From NCBI RefSeq assembly GCF_046545555.1, contig NZ_JBHZTH010000001.1, positions 62,001 to 126,000 on the forward strand: DNA of 64,000 nucleotides, in the 5' to 3' direction. This DNA is from Winogradskyella sp046545555 (lineage in GTDB: Bacteria > Bacteroidota > Bacteroidia > Flavobacteriales > Flavobacteriaceae). The stretch's first letter is position 1. Each line of letters starts with the position of its first letter. Under the pieces are notes generated by a model. The model made no database searches. It was not told where the DNA came from and saw only the letters and a list, made by a program, of their open reading frames with translations. Positions 1 through 8,880 of this stretch are shown here, one piece after another. A program made the translations under genes and the position numbers.

Positions 1-308
1 GACTTAATATAGTTGCTATTTAAAAAAGAAAATAATCTAAAAATGTCTTCACCCAATAAAGTTAAACCGATGATAATTTTTGGTACGTATATTAGAACAA
101 TGAATGTAAATGCTAAAGAAAATCTAAATGGTATGCCATTAGATCGATCAAAAGAAAAAATTTGAAAAATAAAATTACCAATAACGCCAATGGTAAATAA
201 CCAGTAAATAATAGACCAAATATTACCCTTAACAAGTGCTCTAAATGCCTGAAAAGCATAATAATCGAGAACTACAACAATTAAAATAAAGATTATCCAA
301 CGGATCAT
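1..308 (-). CDS. Membrane-anchored metallophosphoesterase, N-terminal part (cut by window edge)
   Basis: The minus-strand frame opens with an ATG at 308 and stays open to base 1, giving about 102 residues. It begins MIRWIIFILIVVVLDYYAFQ and contains three hydrophobic, membrane-spanning stretches. A hydrophobic N-terminal block of this kind, with YAFQAFR and a following LLGEDIFRLF segment, is typical of the inner-membrane metallophosphoesterases of Bacteroidota (YkuE-like), whose catalytic domain follows the membrane part. The catalytic metal-binding motifs would lie outside the window, so the family call rests on the N-terminus alone. It lies upstream of the glycan locus on the same strand, with no sign of co-transcription visible here. 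Confidence 0.6.
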   Translation of the reverse strand, partial: MIRWIIFILIVVVLDYYAFQAFRALVKGNIWSIIYWLFTIGVIGNFIFQIFSFDRSNGIPFRFSLAFTFIVLIYVPKIIIGLTLLGEDIFRLFSFLNSNYIK

Positions 309-350
309 ATATAAAATTTAATTCACGAAGATACTAATATGGCGTTTGGC

Positions 351-2819
351 TTATCTTATGAAATTGTTAAAGCTTTTTAGCTGCAAATCGTCAAGAGCTT
401 TTGCTTCCGTTTTAAAATGAATAACATATGTTTTATTAGGTAACATATCTATAAAGTTATCGTCAAAAAATCCGTTTTCTTTTGTGTATATGAATACATC
501 TTTTTGAAAAGTTTTTGAAGCAAGTTCTATATAAAAACCATCTTCGGTATTAGTGATTTTTTGTTCAATTTTTAGATTTGATAAGAGTAACAATTTAGGT
601 TTTACTAAATAGTGTAAAATCTCATAATGTTGAAATGTAGTTTTAACAACAACCCCCCTCTTATCTATGTTTAATGTACCTAAATTAATCTCTAGATACT
701 TATTACTACTATTAGAATCTACAGTAACTGGTTTATTTTGGCTAAATAGCTTGTCACCTTCAAAATTTAAAAAAGTAATATTTAGGATTCCTTTTTGCTC
801 TTGTAAAGTATCATTAGCGATCCATATTTTTAATATATCATTTTCAATACTTGATGAAATTAACACATTATCAAAACTACGTTTGGCTTTATAATGCAAT
901 GCTTTCCAATTTCCTAAATAGTCAATACTAGACCAAGATACTGCTGGCCAACAATCGTTGAGTTGCCAAAACAATGTACCCATATTGTATGGTTTAGCTC
1001 GTCTTTGCGCTTCAATACCTTTTGTGATTCCATAAGCTTGTAACAGTTGACTCATATAAACGTAATCTTCAGGGTTATGAGGCACAGGAAAATCACGCTT
1101 CATATAGTCTTCAATAATTTGAAACCCTCTAGAATGTTTTTGATGGTTTTTAAAACCTTCAGAAGTTATCTCAATCGAATCACTTTGATTGATATATCTA
1201 ATCGTTTTATAACTTGGAAAAGACTGAAAGCCAAACTCACTCATAAAACGTGGTATGTTTTCTTCGAAATGTTCAAACGGATAGCCATCGTGCCAAATCC
1301 ACCAATCGTGTGCATCACCTTCTGTTTTATATTTAGGATTTCCTCTTCCATATTTGGGCGAACTCTCCCAATAATCTGTATCTGTTAATTGGGCAACAGT
1401 AATTGGTAAAATAGAATCGAATACTTTAAGGTAATTGCTCCAAATCTCAGCTTTCTCTGCTTCGTTTCTACCAGCTTGCCAGCCCCAACGATGCCAGCCT
1501 TCTGAGTTTTCGTTATTACCACACCATAATGCAATACTTGGATGGTTTCTTAATTTTACGACTTGTTCGGAAGCTTCTTCCTTAACATTGTCAAGAAACG
1601 CTTTATCACCGGGATACATAGCGCAAGCAAACATAAAATCTTGCCAAACTAAAATGCCTTTTTCGTCACATAAATCATAGAAAATATCATTCTCATAAAT
1701 ACCTCCTCCCCAAACTCTGAGCATATTCATGTTGGCATCCACAACGTCATTTAACAGTTTGTCATAGTCTGTATCTGTTATTTTATTCTGAAAGCTATTT
1801 TGCGGAATATAATTTGCTCCTTTTGCATAAACTGGCACGTCATTAACTTTGAAATAAAAGGATTCTCCCATGCTGTCTTTTTCTGTAACTAGCTCTATGG
1901 TCCTTAAGCCATGTTTAACTGAAATACTATCAAGAATTTTATCATCATCCTTAACGACAACTTTTATATCATAGAGATATGGTTCACCCAAATTATGTGG
2001 CCACCAACGTTTTGGACCTTTCATTTCAAAAGGTATGGAATAAGGACTATATTGAAATCCACCCTCAGATTCTGCAACTAAAGAATCATTCACAAATACT
2101 TCAAAAGTATATCCATCTGTTATATTATGAGCCAGATCTAATTGTAAATTCAATTTTGCAATTGAGTCATTTAGTTTTACCTGTTGAACATAAACATCTT
2201 TTACTCTTAAATCATTATTAGCTGTAAGGTTTATTGACTTCCAAATCCCACTCGCATTTAACTTTGGTCCCCAATCCCAACCATATTGAAATTGTGCTTT
2301 TCTGGTAAAAATACGTTCTCCTTCTGGTAATTCGTAAGGCGACTTTTCTTTTCCTGTTTGCTCGTATTTTGATGTAGATTCAAAAACTATTCGTAATTGG
2401 TTTGTAGATTTCAAAAGTGATTTTACATCAACATTCCATGCTCTAAAGGCATTATTTGCTTTTAAAATTATGCTATCATTTAAATAGACGGAAGCATAAG
2501 TATCTAAACCTTCAAAATTGATTTCTAAATGTTTCTTACGGAGTGTTATTTTGTCAATAGTAAATGTGGTCTTGTACTCCCAATCGGTTTCTGAAACCCA
2601 TTGCACATCTTTTTCATTGTCTCTAATAAATGGGTCCTCAATTAATTGATGATCTAATAAATCGGAAAACACATTGCCTGGAACTGTTGCTGATTGCCAT
2701 AAAGAATCTTTAACTTTCTTAAATTGCCAATTACTATCTAATTCTATAGTTACTGGAACGTCGTGCTTTGGTTGACAACTAAAGCATATAAGGATAAAAA
2801 GAAACACGCTATATCTCAT
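351..2819 (-). CDS. Beta-mannosidase, glycoside hydrolase family 2, lipoprotein
   Basis: This 822-residue exo-enzyme would release beta-linked mannose from non-reducing ends, such as the Man-beta-1,4-GlcNAc core of N-glycans. A lipoprotein signal peptide ends in a lipobox-like CFSC with Cys15. A jelly-roll sugar-binding domain and immunoglobulin-like domains follow, then the TIM barrel. The acid/base glutamate is E437 in GNNE and the nucleophile is E528 in MSEFGF, both with the expected GH2 context. WGGGIYE near 370 and the length also fit the mannosidase subgroup. The start codon overlaps the end of cutC by 11 bases, so the two are probably translated from one transcript. A periplasmic or outer-membrane anchored location is inferred from the lipobox. 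Confidence 0.92.
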   Translation of the reverse strand: MRYSVFLFILICFSCQPKHDVPVTIELDSNWQFKKVKDSLWQSATVPGNVFSDLLDHQLIEDPFIRDNEKDVQWVSETDWEYKTTFTIDKITLRKKHLEINFEGLDTYASVYLNDSIILKANNAFRAWNVDVKSLLKSTNQLRIVFESTSKYEQTGKEKSPYELPEGERIFTRKAQFQYGWDWGPKLNASGIWKSINLTANNDLRVKDVYVQQVKLNDSIAKLNLQLDLAHNITDGYTFEVFVNDSLVAESEGGFQYSPYSIPFEMKGPKRWWPHNLGEPYLYDIKVVVKDDDKILDSISVKHGLRTIELVTEKDSMGESFYFKVNDVPVYAKGANYIPQNSFQNKITDTDYDKLLNDVVDANMNMLRVWGGGIYENDIFYDLCDEKGILVWQDFMFACAMYPGDKAFLDNVKEEASEQVVKLRNHPSIALWCGNNENSEGWHRWGWQAGRNEAEKAEIWSNYLKVFDSILPITVAQLTDTDYWESSPKYGRGNPKYKTEGDAHDWWIWHDGYPFEHFEENIPRFMSEFGFQSFPSYKTIRYINQSDSIEITSEGFKNHQKHSRGFQIIEDYMKRDFPVPHNPEDYVYMSQLLQAYGITKGIEAQRRAKPYNMGTLFWQLNDCWPAVSWSSIDYLGNWKALHYKAKRSFDNVLISSSIENDILKIWIANDTLQEQKGILNITFLNFEGDKLFSQNKPVTVDSNSSNKYLEINLGTLNIDKRGVVVKTTFQHYEILHYLVKPKLLLLSNLKIEQKITNTEDGFYIELASKTFQKDVFIYTKENGFFDDNFIDMLPNKTYVIHFKTEAKALDDLQLKSFNNFIR

Positions 2820-3498
2820 CTAAAATGGCTTTTATTTTTTGAGAATCTGAATAGGTTATAGGCATAGAGAATACTGAATTACCTCCTTCTAAATGAGTTG
2901 AAGCTGAAGCATGAATTTCTTTTAACCCAATCTGTTTAAAGATCTGTGCATTATCACTTGAAATCCCTCCACCTGCTAAAATTGTAATTTTACCATCTGT
3001 AATTTCATCTAATTCTTGTAATAGTTTTATCCCTTTTTCCGCTGATATTTCTTGTCCAGAAGTTAACAGACGTTCGACTCCTAAATCTACTAATTGTTCT
3101 AATGCTTGTTTTGGATTTATAACCTCATCAAACGCACGATGGAATGTAAATTGTAATGGTTTAGATAATTCTACCAACTCTTGTGTTCTATCAATATCAA
3201 TAGTATTATCTTCATTTAATATTCCTGAAACAATACCATCACATCCTAAATCTTTACAGAGTTGAATATCTTTTTTCATGATTTCAAACTCGTCCTCTGA
3301 ATACACAAAATTTCCACCTCTAGGTCTAATTAAAACAAAAACAGAAATATCTAAATTTTGAATCACCTGTTTTAATAAGCCATATGATGGCGTAATGCCT
3401 CCAACAGGTAATTCTTGACATAATTCTATACGATGTACTCCTGCGTTGCAGGCATTTTTTGCAGATTGGTATGAATTTGCGCAGATTTCTAAAATCAT
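2809..3498 (-). CDS. cutC: CutC family protein
   Basis: A 229-residue TIM-barrel protein that opens MILEICANSYQSA and carries the family signatures GVHRIELCQ, GGITPSYG and IRPRGGNF. It has no signal peptide, so it is cytoplasmic. CutC was first named for copper homeostasis in E. coli, but that role has been questioned and no biochemical activity is firmly established. Its position here is informative. It lies between GH20 and the GH2 beta-mannosidase on the same strand and overlaps the latter by 11 bases, which points to a role connected with sugar catabolism rather than copper. The family call is firm; the function is open. Confidence 0.93.
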   Translation of the reverse strand: MILEICANSYQSAKNACNAGVHRIELCQELPVGGITPSYGLLKQVIQNLDISVFVLIRPRGGNFVYSEDEFEIMKKDIQLCKDLGCDGIVSGILNEDNTIDIDRTQELVELSKPLQFTFHRAFDEVINPKQALEQLVDLGVERLLTSGQEISAEKGIKLLQELDEITDGKITILAGGGISSDNAQIFKQIGLKEIHASASTHLEGGNSVFSMPITYSDSQKIKAILDEI

Positions 3499-3503
3499 AA
3501 TAT

Positions 3504-3580
3504 TTCTCGTGAAAACGGGAATCTCTTTAATTAATACATATTATTTCAAAGTGGATTCCTACCTGCGCAGGAATGACAAA
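3504..3580. repeat. Two-hairpin dispersed repeat between cutC and GH20
   Basis: The gap between the GH20 stop and the cutC start contains two short inverted repeats. The first is TTCTCGT-gaaa-ACGGGAA at 3504-3521. The second lies at 3555-3574, with ATTCCT and AGGAAT around the 10-base perfect palindrome CCTGCGCAGG (3562-3571), followed by GAATGACAAA. The composition is more GC-rich than its surroundings. Elements with AGGAATGAC ends are common dispersed intergenic repeats in flavobacterial genomes, so I read this as a REP-like or MITE-like copy that may also stabilise or end the mRNA. Confidence 0.6.
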
Positions 3581-5869
3581 TCAGTTAATTATTATCTCAT
3601 CAATAAACGTCCAAGCCTTATTACCAGATCCTTGTTTGCCTTCTGGGATTGTTCCATAGTTTTCAACTTTGATAAGAATTTTAGTAACATCCTTAATTTC
3701 TTCATCAATACCTATATTCAAATTAACATTTGCCAATAATCCTGTTGGCTCAACTTGCTTGTATACTGTTGGAGCATTATCTCCATAGTAATAAGTTGCG
3801 GTAATACTTTTGGGAGCATAAATCCATTGTCCATTTCCATTGTAGAACCGCGTTGAAATATTGTTTACATCAGTAGGCTTATCGAATTCAATTTCTACCC
3901 AAATATCTTCTCCCCAAAATCCTAACCATTCTTTATCTCCATAACGAGAGTCGCTTCCGTTAATACCATTTATTAAACCTGCTGCTCCGCTACCAGAGTA
4001 GGCTTTATGTGGTTCTTTATCAATTGTTATTTTAGCACCAACCGCTTTATGTAAATTAATATCTTGAGAAAATGTTGTTCCTAATTTTTCTTCTGCATTA
4101 AAAACAGCTGCTTTTAAATTCACACTTGTTGTAATAGCAATAGGATTATTATATACTGGTGATACTGAGTCTGGCACAGTGCCATCTAAAGTATATCTAA
4201 TCGTTTTTCCTTCAGAAGCTGTTTCCATTTTATAAGCAACTTGGTTTTCAGAAGTAATTAACTCTCCTTCAATTTCAAATAAATGATTTGCATAATTAAT
4301 ATCTAGCGCCTCTAATCGCTTATGAAAGTTTTCAACTCTAGACACAAAATCAATATAATTTCTTGTTTCAGGATCTGACCATACGACTTCACTTAAAGCC
4401 AAAATCCTAGGAAACATCATATACTCTACTTTATCAGAATTCGGCATATATTCTGTCCATATATTACCTTGGGCTCCGAGAACATATTTCGCTTCCTCTT
4501 CAGTTAATTCGTCTGGTATTGGATTAAAATCGTATACCTTCTCTAATGGTAAAAAGCCACCAATGGCCAAAGGTTCATCTTCATTTTCAGATTGGTAATG
4601 ATCAAAGTAACAATGAGAACCTGGTGTTAAAATAACATTATGCTTTTGCTTTGCAGCTTCTATTGCTCCATCAAACCCTCTCCAAGACATTACTGTGGCG
4701 TTTGGTGCTAATCCACCTTCTAAGATTTCATCCCAACCAATAATCTGTCTGCCTTTATCATTTAGATATTTTTCTACTCTCGAAATGAAATAACTTTGCA
4801 ACTCATGCTCATCTTTTAAACCCTCTTCCTGTATTCTTTGCTGACAGGACTTACAATTTTTCCATCGTATTTTTGGAGCTTCATCTCCTCCAATATGAAT
4901 GTATTTACTTGGAAATAATTCTAAAACCTCATCTAAGACATCTTCAAGAAAACCAAATGTCTCGTCTTTTGTGCAATAAATCTCTTCAAAGACTCCCCAT
5001 TTTTTTGCGACCTCAACTTGCTTACCAGAACAACCTAATTCTGGATATGCAGCAATTGCCGCCTGAGAATGTCCAGGTAACTCAATCTCTGGAATCACAG
5101 TTACAAAACGTGATGCTGCATAAGCCACTATATCTTTAATTTGCTCTTGAGTATAAAAACCTCCATATTTTTTGCCGTCAAATTGATGTGGCTGGTCGCT
5201 ATAATGGCCTACTAAAGTTTCATCTCTATAAGCTCCTATTTCTTGCAATTTTGGATATTTTTTAATCTCTATACGCCAACCTTGATCTTCTGTTAAATGC
5301 CAATGAAAGGTATTCATCTTAAGCATAGCCAATGCATCGATATACTTTTTTATAAAATCAACGGAAAACATATGTCTACCAACATCTAAGTGCATTCCTC
5401 TGTATCTATACTGAGGTTGATCTTTGATACTTACTGTTCTTATACTAGTTTCATCAGAATTAAAACTATTATTCTCAAAAGTGGATGGCAGCAATTGACG
5501 TAAGGATTGCACTGCATAGAAAGCTCCTTGATCAGTTGACGCTTTTATTTTAATCGTTTTTTCATTTATATCTAAATGATACCCTTCTTTAGAAATTAAG
5601 TCTGTTTTTATAAACTCAATTTCATTCGAAGTTTTCAATTTTATAAGGCTTCCATCCTCTATAAAATTCTTTAAAAATTGACCACTTACTTTAAAATCAT
5701 TACTAAAGGTAATTCCTGTTTTACTGTTTAAAACAAAAAATGCATCGCTTTCATTTATAAAATCTGGTTTTGGAATTATTAATGAAGGATTAATTTGCTT
5801 AATATTTTCGCTACAGTCAAAACTTAGAATTGATAAAATGATACATGTAATTAATCTCTTGAAATGCAT
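3581..5869 (-). CDS. Beta-N-acetylhexosaminidase, glycoside hydrolase family 20, lipoprotein
   Basis: A 762-residue exo-hexosaminidase that would remove terminal GlcNAc or GalNAc. A lipoprotein signal peptide ends at Cys19 (LSFDC). The GH20 N-terminal domain is followed by the catalytic barrel, with FHWHLTEDQGWR near 188-199 and the catalytic pair D329-E330 in HIGGDE. After the barrel come a chitobiase-type beta-sandwich (about 545-610) and a C-terminal discoidin-like (F5/8 type C) carbohydrate-binding domain ending in WTFIDEI. A related C-terminal module is found on the divergent GH92 enzyme. The gene leads the minus-strand group GH20-cutC-GH2, and only 40 bases separate its start from that of GH92. 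Confidence 0.93.
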   Translation of the reverse strand: MHFKRLITCIILSILSFDCSENIKQINPSLIIPKPDFINESDAFFVLNSKTGITFSNDFKVSGQFLKNFIEDGSLIKLKTSNEIEFIKTDLISKEGYHLDINEKTIKIKASTDQGAFYAVQSLRQLLPSTFENNSFNSDETSIRTVSIKDQPQYRYRGMHLDVGRHMFSVDFIKKYIDALAMLKMNTFHWHLTEDQGWRIEIKKYPKLQEIGAYRDETLVGHYSDQPHQFDGKKYGGFYTQEQIKDIVAYAASRFVTVIPEIELPGHSQAAIAAYPELGCSGKQVEVAKKWGVFEEIYCTKDETFGFLEDVLDEVLELFPSKYIHIGGDEAPKIRWKNCKSCQQRIQEEGLKDEHELQSYFISRVEKYLNDKGRQIIGWDEILEGGLAPNATVMSWRGFDGAIEAAKQKHNVILTPGSHCYFDHYQSENEDEPLAIGGFLPLEKVYDFNPIPDELTEEEAKYVLGAQGNIWTEYMPNSDKVEYMMFPRILALSEVVWSDPETRNYIDFVSRVENFHKRLEALDINYANHLFEIEGELITSENQVAYKMETASEGKTIRYTLDGTVPDSVSPVYNNPIAITTSVNLKAAVFNAEEKLGTTFSQDINLHKAVGAKITIDKEPHKAYSGSGAAGLINGINGSDSRYGDKEWLGFWGEDIWVEIEFDKPTDVNNISTRFYNGNGQWIYAPKSITATYYYGDNAPTVYKQVEPTGLLANVNLNIGIDEEIKDVTKILIKVENYGTIPEGKQGSGNKAWTFIDEIIIN

Positions 5870-5909
5870 TTTAGTATATTAGATGCTTTAAATTTAACAA
5901 TCTTTTTGA

Positions 5910-8858
5910 ATGAACGTAAAACTAACCTCCGTTTTAATTTTATTTCTATTAGTTTTTAATTGTCAAGATTCACCTATCATTACTGCATCTAAAAAAGATC
6001 AACCTCTAATAAATTATGTAAACACCTTTATTGGTACAGGCGGTCATGGGCATACCTATCCTGGTGCAACGATGCCTTTTGGTATGATGCAGCTGAGTCC
6101 TGATACACGTTTAGAAGGCTGGGACGGATGTTCTGGTTATCATTACACTGACGAATATATCTACGGTTTCTCGCATACACATCTTAGTGGTACAGGTATT
6201 AGCGATTATGGAGATGTGCTATTAATGCCAACAAATACGGTAAACTTTAACAATGGCGCTAATGGTAAAAAAGGGTATCGCGCTCATTTTTCTCATGATA
6301 ACGAAACTGCTGAACCCGGATATTATAAAGTTCATTTAGATTCAACTAATATAGACGTTGAATTAACCGTTTCTTTAAGAAGTGGAATTCATAAATATCG
6401 ATTTCCTTCGAGTGAAAATCAATATGTAGTTCTAGATTTACAACATCGTGATAAGGTGTTAGATCATAAAATCAATAAATTAAATGATTATGAAATAAAT
6501 GGCTTTAGACATTCTGAAGCTTGGGCTGCAGATCAACGTTTATTTTATCATATTAAATTTTCGCATCCTATAAAAGACATTGTCTATGATGATGGAGAAG
6601 GCATAGCAATTTCTAAGAACTATAAGTTTGAAAGCAAAAAAGCAATTCTACTTTTTGATAACCCTAATAATGAACCTGTATACGTTAAAACTGGGATTTC
6701 CGCTGTTGACATAAATGGTGCAAAAGAAAATATGACTGCTGAAATTGGGAATAAAGACTTTGAAACAGTTAAAAAAGAAGCCCAAGACTATTGGGAACAA
6801 CAACTTGAAAAAATAGTTATTGAAAGTGATGACCTAGATAAAAAAACGAATTTTTACTCATCTTTATATCATACCATGCTAGCTCCAAACAGATATCAAG
6901 ATGTAGATGGTCGTTACAGAGGTATGGACTTACAAATTCATCATGCAGATTTCGATTACTACACGGTCTTTTCACTTTGGGATACGTATAGAGCTGCACA
7001 TCCGCTCTATACCATCATTGAACAAGAAAAAACAAACGATTTTATAAATACATTTTTAGCAAAATATGATGAAGGTGGCATTATGCCAATGTGGGATTTA
7101 GCAGGAAACTATACGGATTGTATGATTGGGTATCACGCAGTGCCTGTTGTAGCTGATGCCTATTTAAAAGGGATTAGAGGTTACGATACAGAAAAGGCAT
7201 TTAAAGCCATGAAACATTCTGCAACTAGAGACAAATTTGGACTGGAAGCTTATAAAAAATATGGCTTTATTCCTGTAGATGAAGAGAGTGAATCCGTTTC
7301 TAAAACTTTGGAATATGCCTATGATGATTGGACCATTGCACAAATGGCAAAAGACATGGGTAAAACTGAAGATTACAAAACTTACATACAACGTGCGCAG
7401 TACTATAAAAATGTATTTGATCCTGAATCTAGCTTTATGAGAGGTCGATTTAGAAATACGTGGTTTGCACCATTTGATCCTTACGAAGTGAATTTTAATT
7501 ATACCGAAGCCAATTCTTGGCAATACAGTTTCTATGTACCACAAGATGTTTCAGGTTTTATAGACCTACTTGGCGGTAAAGACAGGTTAGAAGCTCAACT
7601 CGATGAGTTGTTTAGTGCAAAAACTGAAACTTCTGGCCGCGATCAATCAGACATTACGGGTTTAATAGGCCAATATGCGCACGGTAATGAACCTAGTCAT
7701 CATATGGCTTATCTGTACAACTTTGTTAACAAGCCGCATAAGACTCAAGAAAAAGTATATCAGATTTTAACTGAACTCTATAAAAATGATCCAGACGGAG
7801 TTTCTGGCAACGAAGATTGTGGACAAATGAGTGCTTGGTATGTTTTGAGTTCAATGGGCTTTTATTCAGTGACACCTGGAAGTAATGAATATATTATTGG
7901 AACACCGCTTTTTAATAAAACGACCATCAATCTCGAAAATGGTAAACAATTTACAATTAAAGCCAACAACTTAAGTGACACTAATATTTACGTAGAATCT
8001 GTGAAGTTAAATAGTAAGGATTTAGACATCACTTATCTAAAACATGAGGATATTATAAATGGAGGTACTTTAGAATTTAATATGACTGATAATCCTACGG
8101 TTTGGGGAAGCAGAGATGGAAATGCACCAAAAACCGAAATTACAGATCATATCATTTTACCATCTCCTTATATTGAAAAAGGAGATATCACCTTTAGAGG
8201 ATCTACTGAAGTTGTTTTAAATACCTCTGAAACAGACGCCAAAATTTTCTATGCTTTAGATAAGGGAGATTTTAAATTATATGAAAAACCATTTACAATA
8301 ACTGAAGATACTCAAGTTAAACTTTATTCTGAAAAAGGAGACTTAAAAAGCCCTTTGTTATCCACTCCGTTTTATAAAATAGATCCTAATCTTAGCATAA
8401 AGTTAGAGAGTGAATTTGCCAATCAATATAGTGCAGGTGGAAACGACGCATTAATAGATGGTATAAGAAGTACCAAAAATTATAGAACTGGTAGCTGGCA
8501 AGGCTATTGGAATACAGACTTGGTTGCCATTGTAGATTTAGGCTCAGAAAAACCTGTTGCATCAGTTTCAACCAATTTTTTAAGAGATCAAGGCGCTTGG
8601 ATTTTTCATCCTACTGAGGTGGAATATTTGGTATCTAAAGATGGAAAAACTTTTAAATCGATTGGAAAGAAAACTTTAGAAACCAAATCTAAAAATTATA
8701 ACATAGACATTGAAACGGTTATAATGAACATACCGAAATCTAATTATAGATACGTAAAAGTCATCGCAAAAAAACTTGGTAAAGTCCCAGAATGGCATGT
8801 TGGCTATCCCATGGATGGCAAAAGCTGGATTTTTGTGGATGAAATTTCGATAAAATAA
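5910..8858 (+). CDS. Alpha-mannosidase, glycoside hydrolase family 92, lipoprotein
   Basis: A 982-residue calcium-dependent exo-alpha-mannosidase, expected to trim alpha-1,2/1,3/1,6-linked mannose from N-glycan-type substrates. The signal peptide ends with a lipobox-like VFNC (Cys18). Family hallmarks are GTGGHGHTYPGATMPFG near 43-57, the catalytic-acid region HGNEPSHH with E594, and SGNEDCGQMSAWYV about 40 residues further on. After the GH92 core there are about 230 extra residues: a chitobiase-type sandwich and a discoidin-like domain resembling the C-terminus of the neighbouring GH20 protein. The gene leads a plus-strand operon with the transporter (22-base gap) and glycosylasparaginase. 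Confidence 0.95.
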   Translation: MNVKLTSVLILFLLVFNCQDSPIITASKKDQPLINYVNTFIGTGGHGHTYPGATMPFGMMQLSPDTRLEGWDGCSGYHYTDEYIYGFSHTHLSGTGISDYGDVLLMPTNTVNFNNGANGKKGYRAHFSHDNETAEPGYYKVHLDSTNIDVELTVSLRSGIHKYRFPSSENQYVVLDLQHRDKVLDHKINKLNDYEINGFRHSEAWAADQRLFYHIKFSHPIKDIVYDDGEGIAISKNYKFESKKAILLFDNPNNEPVYVKTGISAVDINGAKENMTAEIGNKDFETVKKEAQDYWEQQLEKIVIESDDLDKKTNFYSSLYHTMLAPNRYQDVDGRYRGMDLQIHHADFDYYTVFSLWDTYRAAHPLYTIIEQEKTNDFINTFLAKYDEGGIMPMWDLAGNYTDCMIGYHAVPVVADAYLKGIRGYDTEKAFKAMKHSATRDKFGLEAYKKYGFIPVDEESESVSKTLEYAYDDWTIAQMAKDMGKTEDYKTYIQRAQYYKNVFDPESSFMRGRFRNTWFAPFDPYEVNFNYTEANSWQYSFYVPQDVSGFIDLLGGKDRLEAQLDELFSAKTETSGRDQSDITGLIGQYAHGNEPSHHMAYLYNFVNKPHKTQEKVYQILTELYKNDPDGVSGNEDCGQMSAWYVLSSMGFYSVTPGSNEYIIGTPLFNKTTINLENGKQFTIKANNLSDTNIYVESVKLNSKDLDITYLKHEDIINGGTLEFNMTDNPTVWGSRDGNAPKTEITDHIILPSPYIEKGDITFRGSTEVVLNTSETDAKIFYALDKGDFKLYEKPFTITEDTQVKLYSEKGDLKSPLLSTPFYKIDPNLSIKLESEFANQYSAGGNDALIDGIRSTKNYRTGSWQGYWNTDLVAIVDLGSEKPVASVSTNFLRDQGAWIFHPTEVEYLVSKDGKTFKSIGKKTLETKSKNYNIDIETVIMNIPKSNYRYVKVIAKKLGKVPEWHVGYPMDGKSWIFVDEISIK

Positions 8859-8880
8859 AACTAACTAACAACACTAATAA

